Positions 50,888 to 59,188 of a stretch of 64,000 bases of DNA are shown here, one piece after another (the first letter of the stretch is position 1; each line of letters begins with the position of its first letter). The stretch comes from Protaetiibacter larvae. Its GTDB lineage: Bacteria; Actinomycetota; Actinomycetes; Actinomycetales; Microbacteriaceae. The notes under the pieces are model-generated. The model had not been told where the DNA came from, searched no databases, and worked only from the letters and a program-made list of their open reading frames with translations. The translations under genes and the position numbers were made by a program. The stretch is taken from NCBI RefSeq assembly GCF_008365275.1, contig NZ_CP043504.1:1860001-1924000 (forward strand), written 5' to 3'.

Positions 50888-51685
50888 GTGGCATCGAACC
50901 GGGATCAGCGCGAGCAGCGTGAAGCACGCGAGCGCCTGCGCGTCTACCAGGCGCGGCAGTCGGTCCACCAGGCCCAGGGGCGTCGCCGCCGGCGCGACAA
51001 CCTCATCGGCATCATCGGCGGCATCGTGGTCGCGGCCCTCGCGATCACCACCCAGGTGCTGTACTTCTCGGTCGGCCCCGGTGTGCCGCCCCCCGCCCCG
51101 AGCGCCTCGCCGGAGGCGAGCGACGACGCCGGCCAGAACGTCGGCGCACCGGATCCCTCGCTCGCGGAGGGGCGGACCTGGACGGGCGAGCTCGTCCTCA
51201 ACGACGTCACCCTCGGCATCTCGCTCGACGGCGCGGCTGCGCCGCAGGCCGTGTCGGGATGGATCCAGGACCAGCGTGACGGCTACTTCGTCGGCAAGAC
51301 CTGCCACCGCCTCGCGAACTCGGACGGCTTCTCCTTCCTCCAGTGCGGCTCGCTCGACGGAACGGGTGCAAGCGACCCCGACTACCACTACGGCCCGGTC
51401 GAGAACGCGCCCGCCGACGGCGTCTACCCGGCCGGCACGATCGCGATGGCGCGCGTCGGCGGCGACGGCTTCAGCAACGGCCACCAGTTCTTCATCATCA
51501 CCGCCGACACGACCCTCCCGGGCGATGCCGCCGGTGGCTACAGCGTGGTCGGCAGCGTCACGAGCGGCCTCGACCAGCTCATCCAGCAGATCACCTCCGC
51601 CGGGATCGACCCGGCCACGCTCGGGCAGGACGGCACGGGCCAGCCCGCGATTCCGACCACCATCACGAGCCTCACGCTGCAATAG
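50888..51685 (+). CDS. Membrane-anchored cyclophilin-type peptidyl-prolyl cis-trans isomerase
   Basis: A 265-residue protein with a charged, Q/R-rich cytoplasmic N-terminus (1-38), one membrane helix (about 39-61), a Pro/Ser/Ala linker and an extracytoplasmic cyclophilin domain (about 95-265). The domain has KTCHRLANSDGFSFLQCGSLDGTG and SNGHQFFIITADTTLP, the core of the isomerase fold. The active-site Arg-Phe region is altered (CHRLANSDGF where classical enzymes have FHRV), as in other actinobacterial relatives, so activity is likely but not certain. It starts with GTG at 50888 behind GAGAGGA and leads the plus-strand island. Confidence 0.9.
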   Translation: MASNRDQREQREARERLRVYQARQSVHQAQGRRRRRDNLIGIIGGIVVAALAITTQVLYFSVGPGVPPPAPSASPEASDDAGQNVGAPDPSLAEGRTWTGELVLNDVTLGISLDGAAAPQAVSGWIQDQRDGYFVGKTCHRLANSDGFSFLQCGSLDGTGASDPDYHYGPVENAPADGVYPAGTIAMARVGGDGFSNGHQFFIITADTTLPGDAAGGYSVVGSVTSGLDQLIQQITSAGIDPATLGQDGTGQPAIPTTITSLTLQ

Positions 51686-51688
51686 GCT
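51683..51688 (+). promoter_or_regulatory. Candidate -10 box for the DUF349 gene
   Basis: TAGGCT whose TAG is the cyclophilin stop codon, about 48 nt before the DUF349 GTG. A small hairpin (GTCGGC/GCCGAC, 51696-51715) follows. No clear -35. Confidence 0.3.
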
Positions 51689-51736
51689 GGCACGGGTCGG
51701 CGAGAGGCAGCCGACGTCGAACGAGGTGGGAGAGCA

Positions 51737-52966
51737 GTGAGCGACGAGCAGACGGCCCCGTGGGGTCGCGTCGACGAGGACGGCACCGTGTACGTGCGGG
51801 AGGCCGACGGCGAGCGCGCCGTCGGGCAGTACCCCGGCGCGACGCCCGAGGAGGCGCTCGCCTACTACACGCGCAAGTTCACCGAGCTCGAGGGCCAAGT
51901 GGGCCTGCTCGAGCAGCGTCTTCGCGGCGGGGCACCCGCACAGGATGTCGCGAAGGCCGTCGCGGCCCTCGCCCCGAGCATCCCCACCGCGAACGCCGTG
52001 GGCGACCTGCAGGGGCTCGCGGAGCGCCTCGGCCGGTTGTCGGCGACGCTCGGCGAGGCCACCGAGAAGCAGTCGGCGCAGACCCAGCAGGCCATCGCGG
52101 ACGCGCTCGCCGAGCGCGAGGCGATCGTCGCGGAGGCCGAGACGCTTGCGGCGCAAGACCTCTCGAAGGCCCAGTGGAAGCAGCTCTCGGGTCAGCTCGA
52201 CGCGCTCTTCGCGCGGTGGCAGGCGGCTCAGCACGCGACGCCGCGCATCCCGAAGAAGGACGGCGACGAGCTCTGGAGGCGCTTCCGCGCCGCACGCTCC
52301 ACGATCGAGAGCGGACGCAAGGCGTTCTTCGCCGAGCTCGACAGCGTCCACCGCGACGCCCGCACGCGCAAGCAGTCCCTCGTCGAGCGCGCCGAGGCGC
52401 TCGCCTCCCGCGGCGCCGACGCGATCCCGGACTACCGTCGCCTGCTCGACGACTGGAAGGCCGCCGGGCGCGCCGGCAAGAAGGTCGACGACGCGCTCTG
52501 GGCGCGTTTCAAGGCGGCCGGCGACGTGCTCTACGGCGCGAAGGCCGAGGCGGACGCCATCGAGGACGTGGAGTTCTCGGCGAACCTCGAGAAGAAGCTC
52601 GCCCTGCTCGCGGAGGCGGAGCCGCTGCTCACCGCGACCGATCGCGGCGCCGCGCGCACCGCATTGAGCGCCATCCAGCGCCGCTGGGACGAGATCGGCA
52701 AGGTGCCGCGCGACCAGGTGCGCGTGATCGAGGATCGCCTCCGCAAGGTCGAGACGGCCGTCCGCAAGCTCGAGGACGACCACTGGAACCGCACCGACCC
52801 GGAGAAGCAGGCGCGTTCGCAGGGCTTCGCCGAGAAGCTCGCCCAGGCCATCGCGAAGGCCGAGGACGAGCTCGCCGCCGCGAAGAAGGCGGGCGACAAG
52901 GCCGGCGTCAAGAAGGCCGAGGAGTCGATCGCCGCGCAGAAGGCCTGGCTCGACGCACTCGGCTGA
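51737..52966 (+). CDS. DUF349 coiled-coil protein
   Basis: A 409-residue acidic and basic, mostly helical cytoplasmic protein. The N-terminal part (WGRVDEDGTVYVREADGERA and YPGATPEEALAYYTRKF) is a small beta-rich segment. Then follow repeated DUF349 units with the pattern W-x-x-x-G-x-x-x-x-x-x-x-x-LW-x-RF (for example DELWRRFRAARSTIE, DDALWARFKAAGDVLY and RRWDEIGKVP) in long coiled coil. Family function is not established. It starts with GTG at 51737 after GGTGGGAG and lies 51 bp after the cyclophilin gene. A separate stem (CGGAGCC/GGCTCCG, 53003-53037) lies after its stop. Confidence 0.9.
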   Translation: MSDEQTAPWGRVDEDGTVYVREADGERAVGQYPGATPEEALAYYTRKFTELEGQVGLLEQRLRGGAPAQDVAKAVAALAPSIPTANAVGDLQGLAERLGRLSATLGEATEKQSAQTQQAIADALAEREAIVAEAETLAAQDLSKAQWKQLSGQLDALFARWQAAQHATPRIPKKDGDELWRRFRAARSTIESGRKAFFAELDSVHRDARTRKQSLVERAEALASRGADAIPDYRRLLDDWKAAGRAGKKVDDALWARFKAAGDVLYGAKAEADAIEDVEFSANLEKKLALLAEAEPLLTATDRGAARTALSAIQRRWDEIGKVPRDQVRVIEDRLRKVETAVRKLEDDHWNRTDPEKQARSQGFAEKLAQAIAKAEDELAAAKKAGDKAGVKKAEESIAAQKAWLDALG

Positions 52967-53002
52967 GCCGCGCTCGCCGCTGTCCCCAGGCCGGTTTCTC
53001 CA

Positions 53003-53037
53003 CGGAGCCCGGTCGGGGCTGCCGCGCCGCGGCTCCG
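53003..53037 (+). terminator. Possible stem-loop after the DUF349 gene
   Basis: Seven-bp arms CGGAGCC and GGCTCCG with a 21-nt GC-rich loop, starting 37 nt after the stop. It has no T-run and is a weak candidate only. Confidence 0.3.
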
Positions 53038-53055
53038 GGTGCGGATGCTGGAGTC

Positions 53056-53613
53056 GTGACCCCGTTCCCCCTCATCGACGGTTTCGCCGAACCCGAACTG
53101 CAGGCGATCCGTCTCGACGGTGAGAGCTACCTGCTCGGCGACGCCACCGTGCCGCTCGACATCGCCGACTCGCCGGCGGTGCGAGTGGCGGCGGTGAGCG
53201 ACCGGCGCTCACGACGCCTCATCGCGGCCGGCGAGACGGCCGCCTGGGTGTGGGGCGCCAGCTGGCGCGTGCCGCGTCGCCCCGAGTACCTCGTCGAGCT
53301 GTCCGCCCGTTGGCGACCGGCACCCGGCGATGAGATCGACGTCCGGGAGAGCATCGTGCATCCCGACGATGTGGTCCGTTTCGGCACGGGTGCCGTCACG
53401 ACGCCGCTGCGCACGGTGATCGACCTCGCGCGCTTTCGCGCCGAGTTCGGGCCGAAGGAGGCGGGGCTCGTCCGCGCGCTCGCGCGACTCGGCGCCTTCG
53501 ATGCGGATCGCGTCATCGAGACCATGGACCGAGGGCGCAATCTGGCCGGGAAGCGGATGGCCGCCGACCGGGTGCGCGCCGCGCTCGCGGCTCAGCCGGA
53601 GTTGACGCGGTAG
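53056..53613 (+). CDS. AbiEi-like orphan protein
   Basis: A 185-residue protein from the GTG at 53056 (MTPFPLIDGFAEPELQ). The body resembles the C-terminal part of AbiEi-type antitoxins of actinobacteria: SRRLIAAGETAAWVWGA (the SHxTAAxLxG-like helix), ESIVHPDDVVRFGTGAVTTPLRTVIDLAR (GxxVTTPxRTxxDLAR pattern) and a helical end. The winged-helix N-terminus of AbiEi is not obvious and no AbiEii-type nucleotidyltransferase toxin lies next to it, so it is not a complete toxin-antitoxin pair. Its last 22 bp overlap the 3' end of relA on the other strand. The ribosome site is poor. Confidence 0.65.
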   Translation: MTPFPLIDGFAEPELQAIRLDGESYLLGDATVPLDIADSPAVRVAAVSDRRSRRLIAAGETAAWVWGASWRVPRRPEYLVELSARWRPAPGDEIDVRESIVHPDDVVRFGTGAVTTPLRTVIDLARFRAEFGPKEAGLVRALARLGAFDADRVIETMDRGRNLAGKRMAADRVRAALAAQPELTR

Positions 53614-55844
53614 ACGTCGTAGACGGCGTCGATGCGCCGCACGGCGTTGAGCAGGCGATCCAGGTGGACCGTGTCGCCCATCTCGAACACGAAGCGACTG
53701 AGCGCCAGCCGATCGCTCGAGGTCGAGACCGTCGCCGAGAGGATGTTGACGTGGTTCTCCGAGAGCACGCGCGTGACATCCGACAGCAGCCCCGAGCGGT
53801 CGAGCGCCTCCACCTGGATCTGCACGAGGAACAGACTCGATGAGGTCGGCGCCCACTGCACATCGATCATGCGGTCCGGCTCGGCCAGCAGGGTCTTCAC
53901 GTTGACGCAGTCCGAGCGGTGCACCGAGACGCCCGAACCGCGCGTCACGAACCCGACGATCTCATCGCCCGGCACCGGGGTGCAGCACTTCGCGAGCTTC
54001 ACGAGGATGTCGGGCGCGCCGCGCACGAGCACCCCGGAATCGCTGGGACGCAGCTGCCGGTTGCGGCCCTTGGGGGTGAAGTCGAAGGTGGTCTCCTCGA
54101 CCTCCGGCTCGGTCTGCAGCGACGCGAGCACCTTCTCGATGACCGACTGGGTCGAGACGTGCCCCTCGCCGACGGCCGCGTACAGCGCCTCGACGCCGTC
54201 GTAGCGCATCTGCGAGGCGACCGCGGTGACGACGTCCTGACTCATGAGCTTCTGCAGGGGCAGGTTCTGCTTGCGCATCGCGCGCGCGATCGAGTCCTTG
54301 CCCTGCTCGACCGCCTCCTCGCGGCGCTCCTTGGTGAACCAGCCGCGGATCTTGTTGCGGGCGCGCGCGGACTTGACGAAGTTGAGCCAGTCCTGACTGG
54401 GGGCGGCGTCCGGGTTCTTCGAGGTGAAGATCTCGACGACATCCCCGGATCCGAGCGTCGACTCGAGCGGGACGAGCCGTCCGTTGACCTTCGCACCCAT
54501 GGTGCGGTGCCCGACCTCGGTGTGCACGGCATAGGCGAAGTCGACGGGGGTGGCGCCTGCGGGGAGGCCGATGACCTTGCCCTGCGGCGTGAAGACGTAG
54601 ACCTCCTTGGCCCCGATCTCGAAACGGAGGTTGTCGAGGAACTCGCCCGGATCGGCCGTCTCCGCCTGCCAGTCGCTGATGTGCGCGAGCCAGGCCATCT
54701 CGGTGCTCGCCTGCGAGCGGTCCTCGCTGCGACCGGTCGCCATCCGCTCCTTGTACGCCCAGTGCGCTGCGACACCGAACTCGGCGCGCTGGTGCATCTC
54801 CTGGGTGCGGATCTGGATCTCGACCGCGCGTCCCTTCGGCCCGATGACCGTCGTGTGGAGCGACTGGTAGAGGTTGAACTTCGGGGTCGCGATGTAGTCC
54901 TTGAAGCGGCCGGGGAGCGGGTTCCAGCGCGCGTGGATCGCCCCCAGCACGGCGTAGCAGTCTCGGATCGAGTTCACGAGCACCCGGATGCCGACCAGAT
55001 CGTAGATCTCGTCGAACTCGCGGCCGCGCAGCACCATCTTCTGGTAGATCGAGTAGTACTGCTTGGGGCGCCCGACGACCTGGCCCTTGATCTTGGCGGA
55101 GCGCAGATCCTCGTTCACCGCGTCGATGACCTGCTGCACGAACTCCTCGCGCTGCGGCGTGCGGTCGCGCACGAGACTCTCGATCTCGACGTAGAGCTTC
55201 GGGTAGAGCACCGCGAAGCTGAGGTCCTCGAGCTCCCATTTGATGGTCTGGATGCCGAGGCGGTGCGCGAGCGGCGCGTAGATCTCGAGCGTCTCCTGCG
55301 CCTTGCGGGCGGCGGACTCCTGCGGCACGAAACCCCAGGTGCGGGCGTTGTGCAGCCGGTCGGCGAGCTTGATGATGAGCACGCGGATGTCCTTCGACAT
55401 CGCGACCACCATCTTGCGGACCGTCTCGGCCTGCGCCGAGTCGCCGTACTTGAGCTTGTCGAGCTTCGTGACGCCGTCGACGAGCATGGCGATCTCGTCG
55501 CCGAAGTCGGCGCGCAGCATGTCGAGGGTGTACTCGGTGTCCTCGACGGTGTCGTGCAGCAGCGCTGCCGCGATGGTCTTCGGTCCGATGCCGAGGTCGG
55601 CGAGGATCTGCGCGACCGCGACGGGATGCGTGATGTACGGCTCGCCGCTGCGGCGCGTCTGGCCGTCGTGCGCCCGTTCGGCGGCGCTGTACGCCCGCTC
55701 GACGATCGTGAGATCGGCCTTCGGGTGGTGCGAGCGCACCGTCTTGAGCAGCCGGTCGACGGCGCCGGTCGGCTGGGCGCGGGAGAACAGTCGCGGCAGC
55801 AGGGCGCGTCGCGACCCCACGGCACCTTGCGTGTCACTGCTCAT
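53592..55844 (-). CDS. relA: RelA/SpoT-type (p)ppGpp synthetase/hydrolase (Rel)
   Basis: Bifunctional stringent-response enzyme, 750 residues. The HD hydrolase domain is intact (THPVAVAQILADLG, LLHDTVEDTEYT, KLADRLHNARTWGF), as is the synthetase domain (GRPKQYYSIYQKM, FKDYIATPKFNLYQSLHTTV). TGS (EVYVFTPQGKVIGLPAGATP), a conserved-cysteine domain (CCTPVPGDEIVGFVTRG) and ACT follow. Both activities are therefore expected, as in other actinobacterial Rel. A TAGAAT -10 lies 26 nt before the start, with GGAGG 9 nt upstream. It follows secDF, a common arrangement. Confidence 0.97.
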   Translation of the reverse strand: MSSDTQGAVGSRRALLPRLFSRAQPTGAVDRLLKTVRSHHPKADLTIVERAYSAAERAHDGQTRRSGEPYITHPVAVAQILADLGIGPKTIAAALLHDTVEDTEYTLDMLRADFGDEIAMLVDGVTKLDKLKYGDSAQAETVRKMVVAMSKDIRVLIIKLADRLHNARTWGFVPQESAARKAQETLEIYAPLAHRLGIQTIKWELEDLSFAVLYPKLYVEIESLVRDRTPQREEFVQQVIDAVNEDLRSAKIKGQVVGRPKQYYSIYQKMVLRGREFDEIYDLVGIRVLVNSIRDCYAVLGAIHARWNPLPGRFKDYIATPKFNLYQSLHTTVIGPKGRAVEIQIRTQEMHQRAEFGVAAHWAYKERMATGRSEDRSQASTEMAWLAHISDWQAETADPGEFLDNLRFEIGAKEVYVFTPQGKVIGLPAGATPVDFAYAVHTEVGHRTMGAKVNGRLVPLESTLGSGDVVEIFTSKNPDAAPSQDWLNFVKSARARNKIRGWFTKERREEAVEQGKDSIARAMRKQNLPLQKLMSQDVVTAVASQMRYDGVEALYAAVGEGHVSTQSVIEKVLASLQTEPEVEETTFDFTPKGRNRQLRPSDSGVLVRGAPDILVKLAKCCTPVPGDEIVGFVTRGSGVSVHRSDCVNVKTLLAEPDRMIDVQWAPTSSSLFLVQIQVEALDRSGLLSDVTRVLSENHVNILSATVSTSSDRLALSRFVFEMGDTVHLDRLLNAVRRIDAVYDVYRVNSG

Positions 55845-55869
55845 CGCGTGCGTCCTCCCCGGACTGCTG

Positions 55870-55875
55870 ATTCTA
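55870..55875 (-). promoter_or_regulatory. Candidate -10 box of relA
   Basis: TAGAAT on the minus strand (five of six matches to TATAAT), 25 nt before the ATG and upstream of GGGGAGG. The -35 is weak (CCGGTC region). It would give relA a promoter independent of secDF. Confidence 0.45.
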
Positions 55876-55901
55876 GGCGGGGAGCGCGCACGCGACCGGC
55901 A

Positions 55902-56918
55902 TCAGGCGGCGACCTTCGCGCGCAGCGCACGCACGCGCTTGTCGCGCTTGGCGATCTCGGCCTCGCCCTGGCGGAAGGTCGCGTAGAGCGGCGCCGCCAC
56001 GGCCGGGGTCGAATAGGTGCCTACGATGGTTCCCACGAGCAGGGCGAGGGAGATGTCGCGCAGCGTGTCGGCACCGAGCACGAAGGCACCGATGAAGAGG
56101 ATCGCGGCGACCGGCAGGGCGGCCACGACACCGGTGTTGATCGAGCGGACGAGCGTCTGGTTGACCGCGAGGTTGACGGTCTCGCCGAACGTCCGCGTCG
56201 AGTCGTCGCCCAGCTCCGTGGTGTTCTCGCGGATCTTGTCGAACACCACGACGGTGTCGTAGAGCGAGTAGCCGAGGATCGTGAGGAAGCCGATGACGGC
56301 CGCCGGCGTGATCTCCCAGCCGGTCGCCGCATACACCCCGACCGTCAGCACCAGGTCGTGCAGCAGCGAGATGATCGCGGCGAGCGACATCTTCCAGGTG
56401 CGGAAGTAGAGCGCCATGAAGACGGCGGCGAGCAGCACGAACACGCCGAGGCCGCGCAGGGCGGCGTCGGTGATGTCGGCACCCCAGGTGGCGCCGATGA
56501 AGGACGACGAGACCTCCTGGGTCGCGTAGGCGTCGCGCAGGTTCTCGGTCACGCTCGCGGTCTGCGGGTCGGTGAGCTGGTCGGTCTGCACGCGCACGCC
56601 GTTCTGGCCGACCGTGCTGATGCGCACGACGGCGTTCGGCACGACGTCGTGGACGGCGGTCTCGGCGAGGTCGGTGTCGATCGGCAGCTGCGATTCGGGC
56701 ACCTCGGCGACGAGGAACTGCGATCCGCCGCGGAACTCGATGCCGAAGTTGAACCCGGCCCCGAAGTTGCCGACCCCGCGGATGAACGGGATCGCGATCG
56801 CGACGAGCACGAGCACGATGGCGATCGAGAACCAGATGCGGCGCTTGCCGACGAAGTCGACGCTGCGCGCGCCCGTGTAGAGGTCGTTGCCGAGACGCTG
56901 GAACGGGCTGTTCGCCAT
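55902..56918 (-). CDS. secF: Protein translocase subunit SecF
   Basis: Accessory subunit of the Sec translocon that helps complete export. The 338-residue protein has six membrane helices and the large periplasmic loop with GFNFGIEFRGGSQFLV. Helix 4-5 motifs YSLYDTVVVFDKIREN and NQTLVRSINT are typical. The start shares a base with the secD stop. The C-terminus is basic. Confidence 0.97.
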   Translation of the reverse strand: MANSPFQRLGNDLYTGARSVDFVGKRRIWFSIAIVLVLVAIAIPFIRGVGNFGAGFNFGIEFRGGSQFLVAEVPESQLPIDTDLAETAVHDVVPNAVVRISTVGQNGVRVQTDQLTDPQTASVTENLRDAYATQEVSSSFIGATWGADITDAALRGLGVFVLLAAVFMALYFRTWKMSLAAIISLLHDLVLTVGVYAATGWEITPAAVIGFLTILGYSLYDTVVVFDKIRENTTELGDDSTRTFGETVNLAVNQTLVRSINTGVVAALPVAAILFIGAFVLGADTLRDISLALLVGTIVGTYSTPAVAAPLYATFRQGEAEIAKRDKRVRALRAKVAA

Positions 56919-58678
56919 CAGCGGGCCTCCTTCTTCCCGTTCGCGGGCTTCGTGGACGTCGCGGGCTTCGAGCTCGACGCCGCCTCGAGCTCCGCCGCCT
57001 TGCGCTCGGCGATGGTCTGACGACGCTCCGCCTCCCGGCTCGCGCCCGCACGCCGCGCCTCCGCCGAGAAGCGGAACTCCGCGCGGCCGCGGTAGACGGC
57101 GCCGAGCGCCGTCGGGTCGAGGCCGCTCAGCGGATGCCCGCTCGAGAAGAACCGCGTGGTGGCGAGCAGCTGCAGCATCGGGTGGGTGAAGAGGATCACG
57201 ATGATGACGTCGATGACGGTCGTGATGCCGAGCGTGAGCGCGAAACCGCGCACCGAGCCCACCGCGAGGATGTAGAGGATGATCGCGGAGAGCAGGTTGA
57301 CGCTCTTGGCGGCGAGCACCGTGCGCAGGGCGCGCTTCCAGCCCGCCTCGACGGCGCCGACGAGACCGCGTCCGTCGCGCAGCTCGTCGCGGATGCGCTC
57401 GAAGTACACGATGAACGAGTCGGCCGTGAAACCGATCGCCACGATGAGGCCCGCGACGCCCGCGAGCGAGAGCCGGTATCCCTCTCGCCACGACAGGATG
57501 TTGACCACCAGGTAGGTGACCACCGCCGCCACGACGAGCGATGCGATCGTCACCGTGCCGAGCAGTCGGTACTGGAAGAGCGAGTACACGAACACCAGGA
57601 CGAGTCCGATGATGCCCGCGATGAGGCCGCTCTGCAGCTGACTCGTTCCGAGCGTGGCGGAGATCGTCTCGCGGCTCTCGACGGTGAAGCCCACCGGCAG
57701 CGCGCCGAAGCGAAGCTGGTCGGCGAGGGTCTTGGCCGACTGCTGGGTGAAGCCGCCCGAGATCTCGGCTCGGCCGTCGGGGATCGGGACGTTCGCGGTC
57801 GGCGCGATGACGACACTGCCGTCGAGGACGACCGCGAAGCGGTTGCGCGGCTCCGGAAGCGGCACGAGGCGCGTGGTCACCTTCGCGAACTGCTCGGTGC
57901 CCTCCGCGTTGAAGCTCAGGTTCACGACCCAGACGCCCGTGCTGGCGCCGGTCTGCGTGGTCCGCATCCCGGGCTGGGCGTCGCTGATCGACGCACCCTC
58001 GACCTCCACCGGGCCGAGCAGGAACTTCTCGGTGCCGGTGTTGTCGCAGGTGATGAGCGGCTGGTCGGCGGGTGCCGCGCTCGCGCTCGAGCCCTGGTCG
58101 GCGTCGCAGACGAAGGCGTCGTACTGCTCCTGCAGGGCGGGGGTGACCCAGTTCACGTCGGAGCCGTCGGTCGGCGCGACACTCGGCGTGTCGGAGGGTG
58201 CCGGGGTGTCGGTCGGCGCGGGCGTCTCGCTCGCGTCGTCGGACGGCTCGTCGCTCGGCGAGACCGAGGACGTGGCGGGCGATCCCGCGAGGATCACCGC
58301 GCGGAACTCCATCTTCGCCGACTGCTGGATGCGGTCGAGCGTCGCCTGGTCGGGTGTGGTGCCGGGGATCGAGACGACGATCTTGTTACCGCCCTGCGTG
58401 GTGATCTCCGCCTCGGAGACGCCCGCCGCGTCGATGCGGTTGCGGATGATCTGCACCGACTGCTGCAGCTGCTCGTCGGTGACCGTTTCGCCGTCCTCGA
58501 GGGTCGGCGTCAGGATGATCTGGGTGCCGCCGTCGAGGTCGAGGGCGAGCTTCGGCGCCCAGCCCCACTGCCAGAACAGCGCGCCGGCGGTCTGGAGGGC
58601 GAGCAGAAGGGCGATGATGACGCCCAGCCACGTGAGTGAGCGCCAGGCCTTCCGGACCGGCGTGTTGCGTGCGGCCAC
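56918..58678 (-). CDS. secD: Protein translocase subunit SecD
   Basis: 586-residue partner of SecF. The N-terminal helix is followed by LDLDGGTQIILTP, and the C-terminal six-helix part has GFTADSFIVYFERIRDELR and the motif GLVLVFVYSLFQYR. The first periplasmic domain carries a low-complexity insert (about residues 136-172) rich in Ser, Asp, Pro and Thr. After the last helix is a 90-residue hydrophilic tail with alternating A/E/R and K. It starts with GTG at 58678, 3 bp after yajC. Confidence 0.96.
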   Translation of the reverse strand: MAARNTPVRKAWRSLTWLGVIIALLLALQTAGALFWQWGWAPKLALDLDGGTQIILTPTLEDGETVTDEQLQQSVQIIRNRIDAAGVSEAEITTQGGNKIVVSIPGTTPDQATLDRIQQSAKMEFRAVILAGSPATSSVSPSDEPSDDASETPAPTDTPAPSDTPSVAPTDGSDVNWVTPALQEQYDAFVCDADQGSSASAAPADQPLITCDNTGTEKFLLGPVEVEGASISDAQPGMRTTQTGASTGVWVVNLSFNAEGTEQFAKVTTRLVPLPEPRNRFAVVLDGSVVIAPTANVPIPDGRAEISGGFTQQSAKTLADQLRFGALPVGFTVESRETISATLGTSQLQSGLIAGIIGLVLVFVYSLFQYRLLGTVTIASLVVAAVVTYLVVNILSWREGYRLSLAGVAGLIVAIGFTADSFIVYFERIRDELRDGRGLVGAVEAGWKRALRTVLAAKSVNLLSAIILYILAVGSVRGFALTLGITTVIDVIIVILFTHPMLQLLATTRFFSSGHPLSGLDPTALGAVYRGRAEFRFSAEARRAGASREAERRQTIAERKAAELEAASSSKPATSTKPANGKKEAR

Positions 58679-58681
58679 GGC

Positions 58682-59113
58682 CTACTCTGCGGTCTCGGAG
58701 GGCTTCGCGCGGGAGGCGCGCTTGGGCTTGGCCACGCGCTCGCCGAACTCCGGCTCGCTCGTCTCGACCGCCTCGGCAGCGGTCTCCTCGGCGTCGACGA
58801 CCTCATCGGAGAGGTCGTCGGAGGCCTCGTCGTCGGCGGGCTCGGGCTCGATGGGGTCGACGACGCGCGCGATGGTCTGACGGTGCACCCGCAGCTGCGT
58901 GCCGGGGGTGGTCTCGATGATCGCCTCGTTCTTGTCCTCGTCGATCGAGATGAGCGTGCCGTAGATGCCGTGCTGCGTCATGACCTCGGCGCCGGGGACG
59001 ATCTGCGACTGCAGGTTCTCCGCCTCGGCCTTGCGCTTGCGCGAGTTGCGCCACGTGAAGAAGATCATCACCGCCAGGAGTGCGGCGAGCAGGATCAGCG
59101 TGATGTCGGGCAT
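58682..59113 (-). CDS. yajC: Preprotein translocase subunit YajC
   Basis: Small inner-membrane partner of SecDF. The 143-residue protein starts at the ATG at 59113 (MPDITLILLAALLAVMIFF), which opens directly with the single membrane helix. The core EVMTQHGIYGTLISIDEDKN and TTPGTQLRVHRQTIARVV is conserved. A long acidic tail (EPEPADDEASDDLSDE) ending in a basic run is variable. A GTG at 59152 in the same frame would lie within a large hairpin and is not preferred. Confidence 0.93.
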   Translation of the reverse strand: MPDITLILLAALLAVMIFFTWRNSRKRKAEAENLQSQIVPGAEVMTQHGIYGTLISIDEDKNEAIIETTPGTQLRVHRQTIARVVDPIEPEPADDEASDDLSDEVVDAEETAAEAVETSEPEFGERVAKPKRASRAKPSETAE

Positions 59114-59139
59114 GAGAGGAGGCGGACCTTCCGGGAGTG

Positions 59140-59185
59140 TGGGGAACCTCACGCAGGCTACGGAACGAGCCTGGACGGTTCCCCA
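59140..59185 (-). terminator. Large hairpin between ruvB and yajC
   Basis: Two nested perfect stems: outer TGGGGAACC/GGTTCCCCA (9 bp; 59140-59148 and 59177-59185) and inner CAGGCT/AGCCTG (6 bp; 59154-59159 and 59168-59173) around ACGGAACG. It starts 3 nt after the ruvB stop. It may terminate ruvCAB transcription or mark an RNA processing site between ruv and sec mRNAs. No U-run follows. Confidence 0.65.
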
Positions 59186-59188
59186 GCA

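Noticed and set aside
51343-53055. A plus-strand frame that runs through the cyclophilin and DUF349 genes in another phase and continues into the AbiEi-like gene.
   Set aside because: Only the part from 53056 on has protein-like composition; the upstream portion is an out-of-frame shadow of DUF349.
53056-53613. A full toxin-antitoxin or abortive-infection defence locus.
   Set aside because: Only an AbiEi-like protein is present; the neighbours are DUF349 and relA, and no nucleotidyltransferase toxin is encoded.
59114-59152. A longer YajC starting at the GTG at 59152.
   Set aside because: The start would lie inside the arm of a large hairpin, and the added residues do not belong to the usual YajC N-terminus.
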